From: Opitutales bacterium | GTDB taxonomy: Bacteria > Verrucomicrobiota > Verrucomicrobiia > Opitutales > UBA2987 | Direction: 5' to 3' | Assembly (NCBI GenBank): GCA_021772515.1 | Contig: JAJFLU010000030.1 | Location: forward strand, 1-46,421 | Length of the DNA: 46,421 nucleotides | Shown: positions 18,415 through 26,476 of the stretch, one piece after another | Layout: the number at the start of each line of letters is the position of its first letter | Numbering within the stretch: position 1 is the first letter of the stretch | Program-made: the position numbers and the translations under genes | Notes under the pieces: generated by a model | The model's input: only the letters and a program-made list of their open reading frames with translations | Told to the model about the DNA's origin: nothing | Database searches by the model: none

Positions 18415-19877
18415 ATCCGTTCGTAAACCAGGCGCCGCATTTTATTTCCAACGAATTTACCGCTGGACACGGGTCGCACTTTCAGTCCCTCAACCCCTCC
18501 ACCAACGAGCCGCTTTGGGAAGGCTCCGGGGCGGAGGTGGCGGACATAGAAACAGCCGTGCAGGCCGCCCGTCGGGCATTCGCAGACTTGTCGCACACCT
18601 CTTTGGAAATACGGATAAGTTCCCTGCGGGGCTATGCGCAAATTTTGCAGGAGCGTAAGGAGGAGTTGATCGCTGCCATCTGCGCCGAAGTGGGCAAACC
18701 CCCTTGGGAAGCCGCCACCGAGGTCAACGCCATGATCGGAAAAATCGACCTTTCCATCAAAGCTTATTTGGAAAAATGCTCCGAATGCAAAGGCGGTCCT
18801 GCCGTTACCCGCTTCAAACCCCACGGGGTGGTCGCGGTTTTCGGGGCGTATAATTTTCCCGGTCACATTCCCAACGGCCATATCGTCCCCGCTCTATTGG
18901 CCGGAAACGCCGTTGTTTTCAAACCCAGCGAACAGGCTCCTCTTGTGGCTCAACGCATGGCGGAGTGTTTCCTCGAAGCCGGATTTCCTCCCGGAGTTTT
19001 CAATATGGTGCAGGGAGCCGCAAAAACCGGCGCTCTCCTGGCGGCAAACTCCGAAATAGATGCCTTGTTTTTCACCGGCAGCTCGAAAACCGGCCTCGTT
19101 CTAAGAAATGCCTTGGCCTCCAGTCCGGAGAAAATTCTGGCCCTCGAAATGGGCGGTAACAATCCCCTCATTGCTCACAAAATAAGCGATAAGGATACCG
19201 CTGCCCTCCTCATCATCCAGTCCGCATACTTGACCGCAGGTCAGCGTTGCACTTGCGCCCGGCGGCTTATAGTGCCGGTGGGGCAGTCGGGGGATGAACT
19301 GATCGAGATTCTGGTCGCAAAAATGCACAAAATCCGGGTCGGTACCCCCGAGTCCAGGCCTGAACCTTTCATGGGGCCGGTCATAAGCGCGGCGGCGGCG
19401 GAAAACCTTCTCCAAACCCAAAAAAACTGGCTTTCCAACGGTGGCCGCGCTCTCGTTCCAATGAAATCTCTCTCCCCCGGAACCGGCCTCGTCTCTCCGG
19501 GCCTGGTGAATGTCACAGCGATAAAAAACCGGTCGGACACCGAGTGTTTCGGCCCATTGCTCCAGTTGATTCGGGTAAAGGACTTCGAGGAAGCGGTGGT
19601 CGAGGCCAATCGGACAAAATACGGGCTTTCCGCGGGTTTACTCAGTGATGATGCCCGACTCTACGAGTATTTCTTCCAAAATGTGAAGGCGGGTATCATC
19701 AACTGGAATCAGCAGTTGACCGGTGCCAGTGGGGCGGCCCCGTTTGGAGGGGTTGGCCATAGCGGAAACCACCGACCGGGGGGTTATTTTACGGCGGATT
19801 TCTGTTCATACCCCGTGGCCTCGATTGAAAAACCGAAGCTGGAACCTGCCAAATCACTTCCGCCCGGACTTTCCTGA
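18411..19877 (+). CDS. astD: Succinylglutamate-semialdehyde dehydrogenase
   Basis: Oxidises N-succinylglutamate 5-semialdehyde to N-succinylglutamate with NAD+ (fourth step of the AST pathway). A 488-residue aldehyde dehydrogenase-fold protein, near the 492 of E. coli AstD. Catalytic Cys280 (AGQRCTCARR) and general-base Glu246 (LALEMGGNNP) are in place, and the AstD-specific FGAYNFPGHIPNGHIVPALLAGN segment is present near 142. It overlaps astA by four bases and is followed after 10 bases by astB. The gene order A-D-B is the usual core of the AST operon. Confidence 0.93.
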   Translation: MNPFVNQAPHFISNEFTAGHGSHFQSLNPSTNEPLWEGSGAEVADIETAVQAARRAFADLSHTSLEIRISSLRGYAQILQERKEELIAAICAEVGKPPWEAATEVNAMIGKIDLSIKAYLEKCSECKGGPAVTRFKPHGVVAVFGAYNFPGHIPNGHIVPALLAGNAVVFKPSEQAPLVAQRMAECFLEAGFPPGVFNMVQGAAKTGALLAANSEIDALFFTGSSKTGLVLRNALASSPEKILALEMGGNNPLIAHKISDKDTAALLIIQSAYLTAGQRCTCARRLIVPVGQSGDELIEILVAKMHKIRVGTPESRPEPFMGPVISAAAAENLLQTQKNWLSNGGRALVPMKSLSPGTGLVSPGLVNVTAIKNRSDTECFGPLLQLIRVKDFEEAVVEANRTKYGLSAGLLSDDARLYEYFFQNVKAGIINWNQQLTGASGAAPFGGVGHSGNHRPGGYFTADFCSYPVASIEKPKLEPAKSLPPGLS

Positions 19878-19887
19878 AATCGAAACC

Positions 19888-21243
19888 ATGCCCGACGCAC
19901 GAGAAATCAACTTCGACGGTCTGGTCGGACCGACCCACAACTATGCCGGGCTCTCCGTGGGTAATTTGGCTTCCGTCCAGCACAAGGCCCTGACCTCGAA
20001 TCCTCGCGAGGCCGCCCTGCAGGGTTTGAGGAAAATGAAATTTCTGGCCGATTTGGGTCTCGACCAGGGAATTATTCCACCTCAGGAACGCCCCTCCATT
20101 CAGGCGCTTCGGGCATTGGGCTTTTCCGGTAACGATGATGCCGCGATTCTCGAAAAGACCGCCCGCGAGGCCCCCAAGCTGCTTTCATCCTGTTCTTCCG
20201 CCTCCAGCATGTGGACCGCCAATGCCGCCACTTTCTCGCCCTCCGCCGATTCTCTCGACGGCCGTGCCCATTTCACCCCCGCCAATCTGGTCAGCAAGCT
20301 ACACCGTTCCATCGAGGCCGGGCAAACGGCGAAAATTCTCAAAGCGATTTTCAATAATGACGCCTATTTCGTCCATCACCCGCCCTTAAACGGGGGAACC
20401 GCCCTGCGGGATGAAGGCGCGGCCAACCACACCCGCCTCTGTGCTTCTTTTGGTCAACCGGGTCTCCAACTTTTCGTTTATGGCGCAAGTGTGCAGCAGC
20501 CCGAGGCCGATCGCCCCACACAATTTCCCGCCCGGCAGAGCCTGGAAGCCTCCCGCACTATTGGCCGGCTCCACCAACTGCCACAAAATGCCGTGGTTTT
20601 CGCCCGACAGAACCCAAAGGCCATCGACGCCGGGGTTTTCCACAACGATGTCATCTCGGTGGGTAATCGAAATTTCTTTTTATGCCACCAAAATGCCTTC
20701 GCGGATCAGGAGATGGTTTTGGAGAAACTACAAGGGCAATTTGAGGCCGTTTGCGGTCAATCCCTCTCCTGTTGCCAAGTATCCGAGGAGGAGGTCAGCG
20801 TCGAAATCGCCGTGGCGACATACCTCTTCAATTCCCAGATAGTCAGTAAACCTGACGACTCCATGGCAATAATCGCCCCCATCGAAAGCCAGCGCGACCC
20901 GCAGGTCAGCGATTTTTTTCGGCGCTTAACCGATAATCCGGATTTTCCCGTCAAAGAGGTGCATTTTTTCGACCTCAGACAGAGCATGAGCAACGGCGGT
21001 GGTCCGGCTTGTTTACGCCAGAGGGTTGTCCTGACATCCGAGGAGAGAGATTCACTCCCGAAGGAGATTTTCCTGACCGAATCGAATTACCCCGTGCTCG
21101 TGGATTGGGTAAACCGGCATTACCGCGATAGTCTCAGCCAAAATGATTTAGCCGACCCCCGACTTCTTGAGGAGGGTCGGGTTGCCCTTGACGAACTTTG
21201 CTCGATTTTGGAAATCGGGCCTATTTATCCGTTTCAGGCATAA
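19888..21243 (+). CDS. astB: N-succinylarginine dihydrolase
   Basis: Hydrolyses N2-succinylarginine to N2-succinylornithine, two ammonia and CO2 (second AST step). From the ATG at 19888 (MPDAREINFDGLVGPTHNYA) the protein has 451 residues, as E. coli AstB has 447; the longer upstream extension in the same frame lies inside astD and is rejected. Cys375 in GGGPACLRQRV is the expected nucleophile. Its 3' end overlaps the 3' end of phhA by 23 bases, on opposite strands. astC and astE are not in the window; a biosynthetic argD-type aminotransferase elsewhere could supply the third step. Confidence 0.94.
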   Translation: MPDAREINFDGLVGPTHNYAGLSVGNLASVQHKALTSNPREAALQGLRKMKFLADLGLDQGIIPPQERPSIQALRALGFSGNDDAAILEKTAREAPKLLSSCSSASSMWTANAATFSPSADSLDGRAHFTPANLVSKLHRSIEAGQTAKILKAIFNNDAYFVHHPPLNGGTALRDEGAANHTRLCASFGQPGLQLFVYGASVQQPEADRPTQFPARQSLEASRTIGRLHQLPQNAVVFARQNPKAIDAGVFHNDVISVGNRNFFLCHQNAFADQEMVLEKLQGQFEAVCGQSLSCCQVSEEEVSVEIAVATYLFNSQIVSKPDDSMAIIAPIESQRDPQVSDFFRRLTDNPDFPVKEVHFFDLRQSMSNGGGPACLRQRVVLTSEERDSLPKEIFLTESNYPVLVDWVNRHYRDSLSQNDLADPRLLEEGRVALDELCSILEIGPIYPFQA

Positions 21244-22048
21244 GACCTCTGCTCGCCGCCCAATCGTAAAATCCCTCCTGAAGTTGCTCAAACGACTCGA
21301 TCACATAGAGCAGCGGTTGCAAATGCCAGATGTCGAAATCCTGCTCGGCAATTTTCGCCGCATCGAAGGGGCGTTTCTCCACCGCATCGGTCAGGCTGTG
21401 CTGAACCTCGTTATAGGACGATACAATACCGTTGCCGTAAATGCGCAGGCCTTCGGAACTCTGGATCAACCCGAATTCAACGGTAAACCAGTAAATTCGC
21501 TGGAGACGTATGCGGTCCTCTCCCTCAGCATTCAATGCCGCCTGCCCGATCTTTTGGTAAAATTCGGCAAAGGCAGGATCTGTGATCATAGGCGTATGCC
21601 CGAAAATATCGTGAAACATATCCGGCGCAGGGGTGTAATCGATCTCCTCCCGACAGCGAATATAATCCGTGCAGGGGAAAATTCGATTGGCCAGACAGGT
21701 GAAGAAGTCCTTTTCATCGAGTAAACCGGGCGAACGGGCCACCTTCCAGCCGGTTACCTCATTCAGCAACCGACTCAAAATGTTCAGCGGAGGGATTCGC
21801 CCGTGGGGAAACTGGAGAACCTCCAGCCCCTTCAGGTATTCCTCACAGGCCCGACCAACCAGTAATTCCATCTGCCTTTCAAACATTATTTGCCAGGATT
21901 GATGCTCCTCATAGGTATAATAGGGGTAGGCTATTTCATCCCCCACTGGCAGAGCGGCCTCGAGTTTTATGGGCACGCATCTCGGGTCGGTATTTTCCTC
22001 GCCGCCATTTCCGGCATTTGGTTTCTCGGTTTCAATTTGTTTGGTCAT
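21221..22048 (-). CDS. phhA: Phenylalanine-4-hydroxylase
   Basis: Converts phenylalanine to tyrosine with O2 and a tetrahydropterin, using non-haem iron. 275 residues, the normal size for the single-domain bacterial enzyme. Iron ligands His146 and His151 (PDMFHDIFGHTP) and Glu191 (YWFTVEFG) are visible, as are the catalytic-domain landmarks IPPLNILSRLLNEVTGW (about 85-101) and RIRLQRIYW. It is the last gene of the aromatic unit, after the flavin reductase gene, with 154 bases between that contain an inverted repeat. No pterin carbinolamine dehydratase (phhB) gene is in the window. Confidence 0.95.
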   Translation of the reverse strand: MTKQIETEKPNAGNGGEENTDPRCVPIKLEAALPVGDEIAYPYYTYEEHQSWQIMFERQMELLVGRACEEYLKGLEVLQFPHGRIPPLNILSRLLNEVTGWKVARSPGLLDEKDFFTCLANRIFPCTDYIRCREEIDYTPAPDMFHDIFGHTPMITDPAFAEFYQKIGQAALNAEGEDRIRLQRIYWFTVEFGLIQSSEGLRIYGNGIVSSYNEVQHSLTDAVEKRPFDAAKIAEQDFDIWHLQPLLYVIESFEQLQEGFYDWAASRGLMPETDK

Positions 22049-22079
22049 AATAAACCTTTCTGTTGGGATTGATGCGGGA

Positions 22080-22157
22080 TTCTGGATTCTGGATGAAAAA
22101 GACCGATGTTAAAAGAAAAGGAATGTAATTGCTGGATCCTGACACGAGAATCCAGAA
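22080..22157. repeat. 11-bp inverted repeat in front of phhA
   Basis: TTCTGGATTCT (22080-22090) and AGAATCCAGAA (22147-22157) are exact reverse complements, 56 bases apart, in the gap between the flavin reductase stop and the phhA start. The left arm is also part of a short direct repeat (ATTCTGG twice). It might be a remnant of a dispersed repeat or a regulatory site for phhA; neither can be decided from one copy. Confidence 0.5.
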
Positions 22158-22202
22158 ACTGTTTTGTATCCTGTATTTTGCATCATGCATCATTTTTTTG
22201 GT

Positions 22203-22811
22203 TCAACCGGGCCGATTCAGCTCGAATAATTCCCTTGTTCGCGTGTAGAATGAGCCCCCCATGCGCCCGATAGTATCCAGCTTAACGGGATCGATTTTTC
22301 CTTCGCTGTCCAATACCGCATCGTTGATGTGAATTACCTGAATCAGCCCGATTACCAGATTGGCAGCCAATGGGCCTTCCCCTATATGAACAATCTGGTG
22401 CAGTTTGCATTCCATGCTCACCGGGGATTCTTTGACTCGCGGCGCGCGTATGGTTTCGGAAGCGATAGCGGTGAGTCCGCATTTCTCAAATTCGCTGACC
22501 TCGCGCGGATAGGACTCCGAGGTCGCATTCATGGCATTAGCGTTGGCAAAATCCACGATATTGACCGTAAATTCCGGCACTGCCTCAATATTTCTGACCG
22601 TATCTTTTTTCTCACCGTGTCGGTCGTTGACGGGGCAAAACAACAGCGAGGGCGGGTTGGGTGTAATCCCATTGAAAAAACTGAACGGCGCGAGATTGGT
22701 CACACCCTCTGCAGAAACGGTTGATACCCAGGCGATGGGCCGTGGGTTTATCGCGTTTATCAGGTATTGATAGATTTCTCTGGGAGGATGCTCTGCCGTC
22801 GCGATTCGCAT
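22203..22811 (-). CDS. Flavin reductase-like (DIM6/NTAB family) FMN-binding protein
   Basis: A 202-residue flavin-reductase-like protein. The FMN-binding pattern is clear: INPRPIAWVSTVSAEGVTNLAPFSFFNGI (about 18-47) and PPSLLFCPVNDRHGEKKDT (about 53-70). Members reduce FMN or bind it as a cofactor. Here it lies between hmgA (32 bases after it in transcription order) and phhA, so it belongs to the aromatic degradation unit, but no step of that pathway is known to need it. Possible roles are redox support or a variant chemistry; this is open. Confidence 0.85.
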   Translation of the reverse strand: MRIATAEHPPREIYQYLINAINPRPIAWVSTVSAEGVTNLAPFSFFNGITPNPPSLLFCPVNDRHGEKKDTVRNIEAVPEFTVNIVDFANANAMNATSESYPREVSEFEKCGLTAIASETIRAPRVKESPVSMECKLHQIVHIGEGPLAANLVIGLIQVIHINDAVLDSEGKIDPVKLDTIGRMGGSFYTRTRELFELNRPG

Positions 22812-22843
22812 ATGGGAAATTTGTTGGTCGGGGAAAGGATTCT

Positions 22844-24025
22844 TTAATCGACCCAGCTCAAAGGATATTCAGGGTCGTCCAGCGCCATGGCCTCTTCCGT
22901 TAGATGAAGCGGAAATTCCGTGTCGAACATGACGGCCAATTCCTCCGTTCGGGTGGCCCCCATGCTCGCCAAAATCGTTCCCGGATGCGGCCCGTGGGGA
23001 ATCCCTTGAGGGTGCAAGGTGAGGGAGCCTTCCTCGATTCCACGGCGTGATCCGAAGTTGCCGCTGACATAAAAAAGAACCTCATCGGCCCCCACATTAT
23101 CGTGAACATAGGGGACTTTGATCGCATCCGGGTGGTGGTCGAGAAAACGCGGTGCAAAGGTGCAAACCACATAGCCCTTGCACTCGAAAGTCTGGTGAAT
23201 GGGCGGCGGTTGATGAGTCGTGCCCGTAATCGGCTCGAAATCGTGCACATTAAAAGTATAGGGGTAGAGCATCCCATCCCACCCGATCACATCGAAGGGG
23301 TGGTGGGCCAAAACATGCCGCGTATAGCGTTCAGAATCCTTGATCAATATTTCAAAATCGCCCTCCTCGTCGTTGGCGATGATTTCCATCGGCCCATGCA
23401 AATCCCTCTCCGCAAACGGGGCATCCATTTTGATTTGCCCCTCCGGTGTGAGATAACGCTGTGGCAAATGAACATCGTTGAAACTTTCCAGAATCAAATA
23501 GTCCTCCACTGAAACATTATCCGGAACGAGCCTGTAAATCGTCGAACGCGGGATGACGATGTAATCGCCCTCGCGATAGGGCTGTTTTCCGTAAAAGGAT
23601 TCCAGAACTCCGCCCCCTTTGTTGACAAAAATAATTTCCTCGGCGGCTCCGTTTCGATAAAATTCAAAAGGGCCAAAAGCGGTTTCCGGGCGGCAGCGGT
23701 AGCAGATCATATCCTTGTTGAACATGAGGGGAATTCTGCCCAGATAGGGATCGCCTTTTCGGGGAATATTCCGTGATTTCAGGTGATGGTGGCGAAGGGG
23801 TCGACCCGCCGCGGCCTTCATCGAAATGCTTTTATAATGCTCGACCCTTTTCACCCGTGTGGGTGGTTTCAAATGGTAAAGAATCGAAAACACCCGGTCG
23901 AAACCCTGTGTCGTAATAACGTGTTCGTAGGCCAACCCCTCGCCTTTATAGCTGGTTGCCGGGTCGAGAGGGAGCTTGGTGTGGCGTTTGGGAGGAATCT
24001 TCCCCAACTGTCGATAATAAGGCAT
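22844..24025 (-). CDS. hmgA: Homogentisate 1,2-dioxygenase
   Basis: Opens the aromatic ring of homogentisate to maleylacetoacetate with O2. A 393-residue double-cupin protein, shorter than the 430-445 typical of proteobacterial HmgA but within the size of a shorter bacterial clade. Characteristic stretches are HHPFDVIGWDGMLYPYTFN near 241-259 and the C-terminal cupin with the probable iron ligands His308, Glu315 and His344 (YVHDNVGADE and GIPHGPHPG). It lies 67 bases after hpd and 32 bases before the flavin reductase gene. Confidence 0.93.
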   Translation of the reverse strand: MPYYRQLGKIPPKRHTKLPLDPATSYKGEGLAYEHVITTQGFDRVFSILYHLKPPTRVKRVEHYKSISMKAAAGRPLRHHHLKSRNIPRKGDPYLGRIPLMFNKDMICYRCRPETAFGPFEFYRNGAAEEIIFVNKGGGVLESFYGKQPYREGDYIVIPRSTIYRLVPDNVSVEDYLILESFNDVHLPQRYLTPEGQIKMDAPFAERDLHGPMEIIANDEEGDFEILIKDSERYTRHVLAHHPFDVIGWDGMLYPYTFNVHDFEPITGTTHQPPPIHQTFECKGYVVCTFAPRFLDHHPDAIKVPYVHDNVGADEVLFYVSGNFGSRRGIEEGSLTLHPQGIPHGPHPGTILASMGATRTEELAVMFDTEFPLHLTEEAMALDDPEYPLSWVD

Positions 24026-24092
24026 AAATCCGGGCCTTTCCCAAAAATTGAATGTTATTTACGAATTGATTATAGGAAAAAGAGGAGCCCCA

Positions 24093-25208
24093 TTACAGAG
24101 TGCCCCGCCGGGCCTGTTCACGCTCAATCGCTTCGAAGAGTGCGGTGAAATTTCCTTCTCCAAAACCGTCCGAATTACCCTTGCGCTGGATCACCTCGAA
24201 AAACAGGGTGGGCCGGGCAAAAACACATCGCGTAAATAACTGCAAAAGGTAGCCATCCGGTCGATCGCGGTCCACCAGGATTTGGTATTTCTGAACATCC
24301 TCCAGCTTTTCGTCGATCTCTCCCACGCGTCCTTCAAACACCTCCCTCTCGTAATAGGTATCCGGGATATCCAGAAATTCGAGACCCTGCTGCCTCATGG
24401 CTTTCACGGTTGAAATAATATCCGAGGTCAACAACGCGATGTGCTGAACCCCCGGCCCGTTATATTCGTCGAGATACTCCTTAATCTGCGAATTTTCCGA
24501 TGACGGCTCGTTGATGGGCAGCTTGATGTAGCCTTCCTCATTACCCACAACCTTGCTCATAAGCGCACTCCTACCGGTATTGATGTCGAAATGCCTTCGT
24601 GTTTCAAAACCGAAGACCCGCGCATAATATTCGACCCAATCTTCCATCACTTCGACGTTCGCCACCACATGGTCGATCATCATGAACTGGATATCGCTCT
24701 CCTCGATTCCCCCCGCCACGTTGATGTAATGCGGGGCAAATTCGGTATGCGGTTTACGCTCGATCAGTGTGTGGATGGTGTCTCCGTAGGAGGCGATTGA
24801 TCCGGCCGTAAATTGTTCATGGTCATCGATGGCACGAACCACCTTCGCTCCCCTTTTCTCCGCTTCGATCAACGCCGCGCTGGCATCGCTGACCCGAAAG
24901 GCGACATCTTTCACGCCACAGCCATGCTTTTCCAGGTGTTCCCTCAGCGGTTCCGCCTCGGGTCCGTCCCCACAGGGTTCGGCCAAAAGAAAATTTACCC
25001 GCCCCTGCCCGACGATATGGGCCCGGCGGCCCTTGATTCCAGTTTCCGGTCCGGCATAGGCACGGGGATACATGCCGAAGCGGTTGACGTAATAATCCCT
25101 CCATTTATCGGCATCATCCAGAATGAATTCGATATGGTCGATCCCCTTGACTCCCAAAGGATTATGCGAGGCGATCTCCTGCTCTAAAGATGTTGTAGTG
25201 TTACTCAT
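24093..25208 (-). CDS. hpd: 4-hydroxyphenylpyruvate dioxygenase
   Basis: Converts 4-hydroxyphenylpyruvate to homogentisate with O2; non-haem iron enzyme of the vicinal-oxygen-chelate fold. 371 residues, normal length. Iron ligands His180 (MIDHVVANV), His256 (GVQHIALL) and Glu338 (LFFEVIQR) are in place. The N-terminal domain begins at GIDHIEFILDDADKW. The start is ATG. In the aromatic unit it lies between the fumarylacetoacetase gene (100 bases) and hmgA (67 bases). Confidence 0.95.
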   Translation of the reverse strand: MSNTTTSLEQEIASHNPLGVKGIDHIEFILDDADKWRDYYVNRFGMYPRAYAGPETGIKGRRAHIVGQGRVNFLLAEPCGDGPEAEPLREHLEKHGCGVKDVAFRVSDASAALIEAEKRGAKVVRAIDDHEQFTAGSIASYGDTIHTLIERKPHTEFAPHYINVAGGIEESDIQFMMIDHVVANVEVMEDWVEYYARVFGFETRRHFDINTGRSALMSKVVGNEEGYIKLPINEPSSENSQIKEYLDEYNGPGVQHIALLTSDIISTVKAMRQQGLEFLDIPDTYYEREVFEGRVGEIDEKLEDVQKYQILVDRDRPDGYLLQLFTRCVFARPTLFFEVIQRKGNSDGFGEGNFTALFEAIEREQARRGTL

Positions 25209-25308
25209 TTCAGGTTCACAAATGAATTTGTTTAAAGGTTGGCGCTAGTTATTTTCAGGACACCGTAAAGAGCTTACGGCAATTTGGCAAGCGAGCTGAG
25301 GCCCCGCG

Positions 25309-26286
25309 CTAAATAATTTTTGTCCGGAGGCAGCCGAGCCGCTCAATTTCCAATTCCACGACATCACCGGGCTTCAACCAACCACCGGTATTCTCCGGTC
25401 CCAATTCGAGGATACACCCGGTTCCCACCGTGCCGCTGCCGAGCAAATCTCCGGGGAAAAGTTGAGCATCGCGGGAGGCGTGGGCAATCATCTGCGGCCA
25501 ACTATGGTAGAGACTCGCGCTGTTTCCCCGCGATAACTCCCGTCCGTTGACCCTCGCCACCATTTCGAGCGTAATTTTCTCACCATCGATTGCCCCTTCC
25601 AATTCATCGATTGTGATTAAATGAGGGCCAACCGCCGTGGCAAAATCCTTGCCCTTGGCCGGACCGAGCCCGATCGCCATCTCCGCCCGTTGCAGATCGC
25701 GGGCGCTCAGGTCGTTGATGATGGTAAACCCGGCCACGTGTTCCCACGCTTTTTCCGGCGCGATGTCCCGGCCCGATTTTCCGATAACGACTCCCAATTC
25801 CAACTCGTAGTCCAGCCATTGGCAGCCTGCGGGGGCCGCAACTTCCGCCTCATCGCCGATCAGCGAACCGGTATTGGAAAAATAAAAGGTGGGAATTTCG
25901 TACCAGGCGGGGATCATTTCCAAACCTCGGCGGGAACGCGCAGTTTTGACATGCTCCTCGAAGGCATAGAAATCGCGAAACGAGGGCGGCCTCGGCACAG
26001 GAGGCAAAATCCGTTCAGCTTCACTGTAAACCCTCCCTCCTTTGGCCTCAAATTCCTCCGCGTGGTCCGGCCAATGTTTCAAAATCTCAGTTAATCTACC
26101 TAAAAAGGGCAGGACTTCCGGCAACAAATTCGCAACCGAGGGTTTTTCACAACACTCACCCAAAGACAGGATAAAACATCCGGCCAAATCCGCCAAGCCC
26201 ACCCAACAGCCATCTGAGACAACCGCCACGGGCAACGGGACTTCCTTTTCGGGCAGGACTATGGTGGCGATACGCATAGTGGGCAT
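25309..26286 (-). CDS. Fumarylacetoacetate hydrolase-family protein
   Basis: Probably splits fumarylacetoacetate to fumarate and acetoacetate, the last step of tyrosine breakdown. A 325-residue FAH-family protein, with EEHVKTARSRRGLEMIPAWYEIPTFYFSN (about 109-137), the acidic metal cluster in YELELGVVIGKSGRD (about 160-174), and NDLSARDLQRAEMAIGLGPAKGKDF (about 191-215), which resemble bacterial fumarylacetoacetases of aromatic operons more than 2-oxohept-3-ene-dioate hydratases. GGTGA precedes the ATG. It is the first gene of the unit. No maleylacetoacetate isomerase gene is present in the window. Confidence 0.88.
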   Translation of the reverse strand: MPTMRIATIVLPEKEVPLPVAVVSDGCWVGLADLAGCFILSLGECCEKPSVANLLPEVLPFLGRLTEILKHWPDHAEEFEAKGGRVYSEAERILPPVPRPPSFRDFYAFEEHVKTARSRRGLEMIPAWYEIPTFYFSNTGSLIGDEAEVAAPAGCQWLDYELELGVVIGKSGRDIAPEKAWEHVAGFTIINDLSARDLQRAEMAIGLGPAKGKDFATAVGPHLITIDELEGAIDGEKITLEMVARVNGRELSRGNSASLYHSWPQMIAHASRDAQLFPGDLLGSGTVGTGCILELGPENTGGWLKPGDVVELEIERLGCLRTKII

Positions 26287-26402
26287 TTTGCCGTCACCGT
26301 AACTGTCGGCAACGCAAAAAAGGCAGAGTAGTTGAGGAGCAGCCCACCGTTTTTATCTGCAAAAAATTTAGTTTGTCATAAACCGGAGCCGCCGCTTAAT
26401 TC

Positions 26403-26428
26403 CCCCAACAGTTCGTTTAGCGTTGGGG
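26403..26428. promoter_or_regulatory. 7-bp hairpin in the fah/yeiH divergent region
   Basis: CCCCAAC (26403-26409) and GTTGGGG (26422-26428) pair perfectly around a 12-base loop in the 190-base space between the divergent starts of the fumarylacetoacetase and YeiH genes. No T-run follows. It could be an operator or a structural element of one leader; no similarity to a known site is recognised. Confidence 0.35.
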
Positions 26429-26476
26429 AGACTTTCCCCTCGAAATTGATTCATTTAAAATAATACCGGAGAGAGG

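Noticed and set aside
22080..22200. Possible CRISPR-like or palindromic repeat array near phhA
   Set aside because: Only one pair of arms and a few short direct repeats are present; no regular spacing or spacers.
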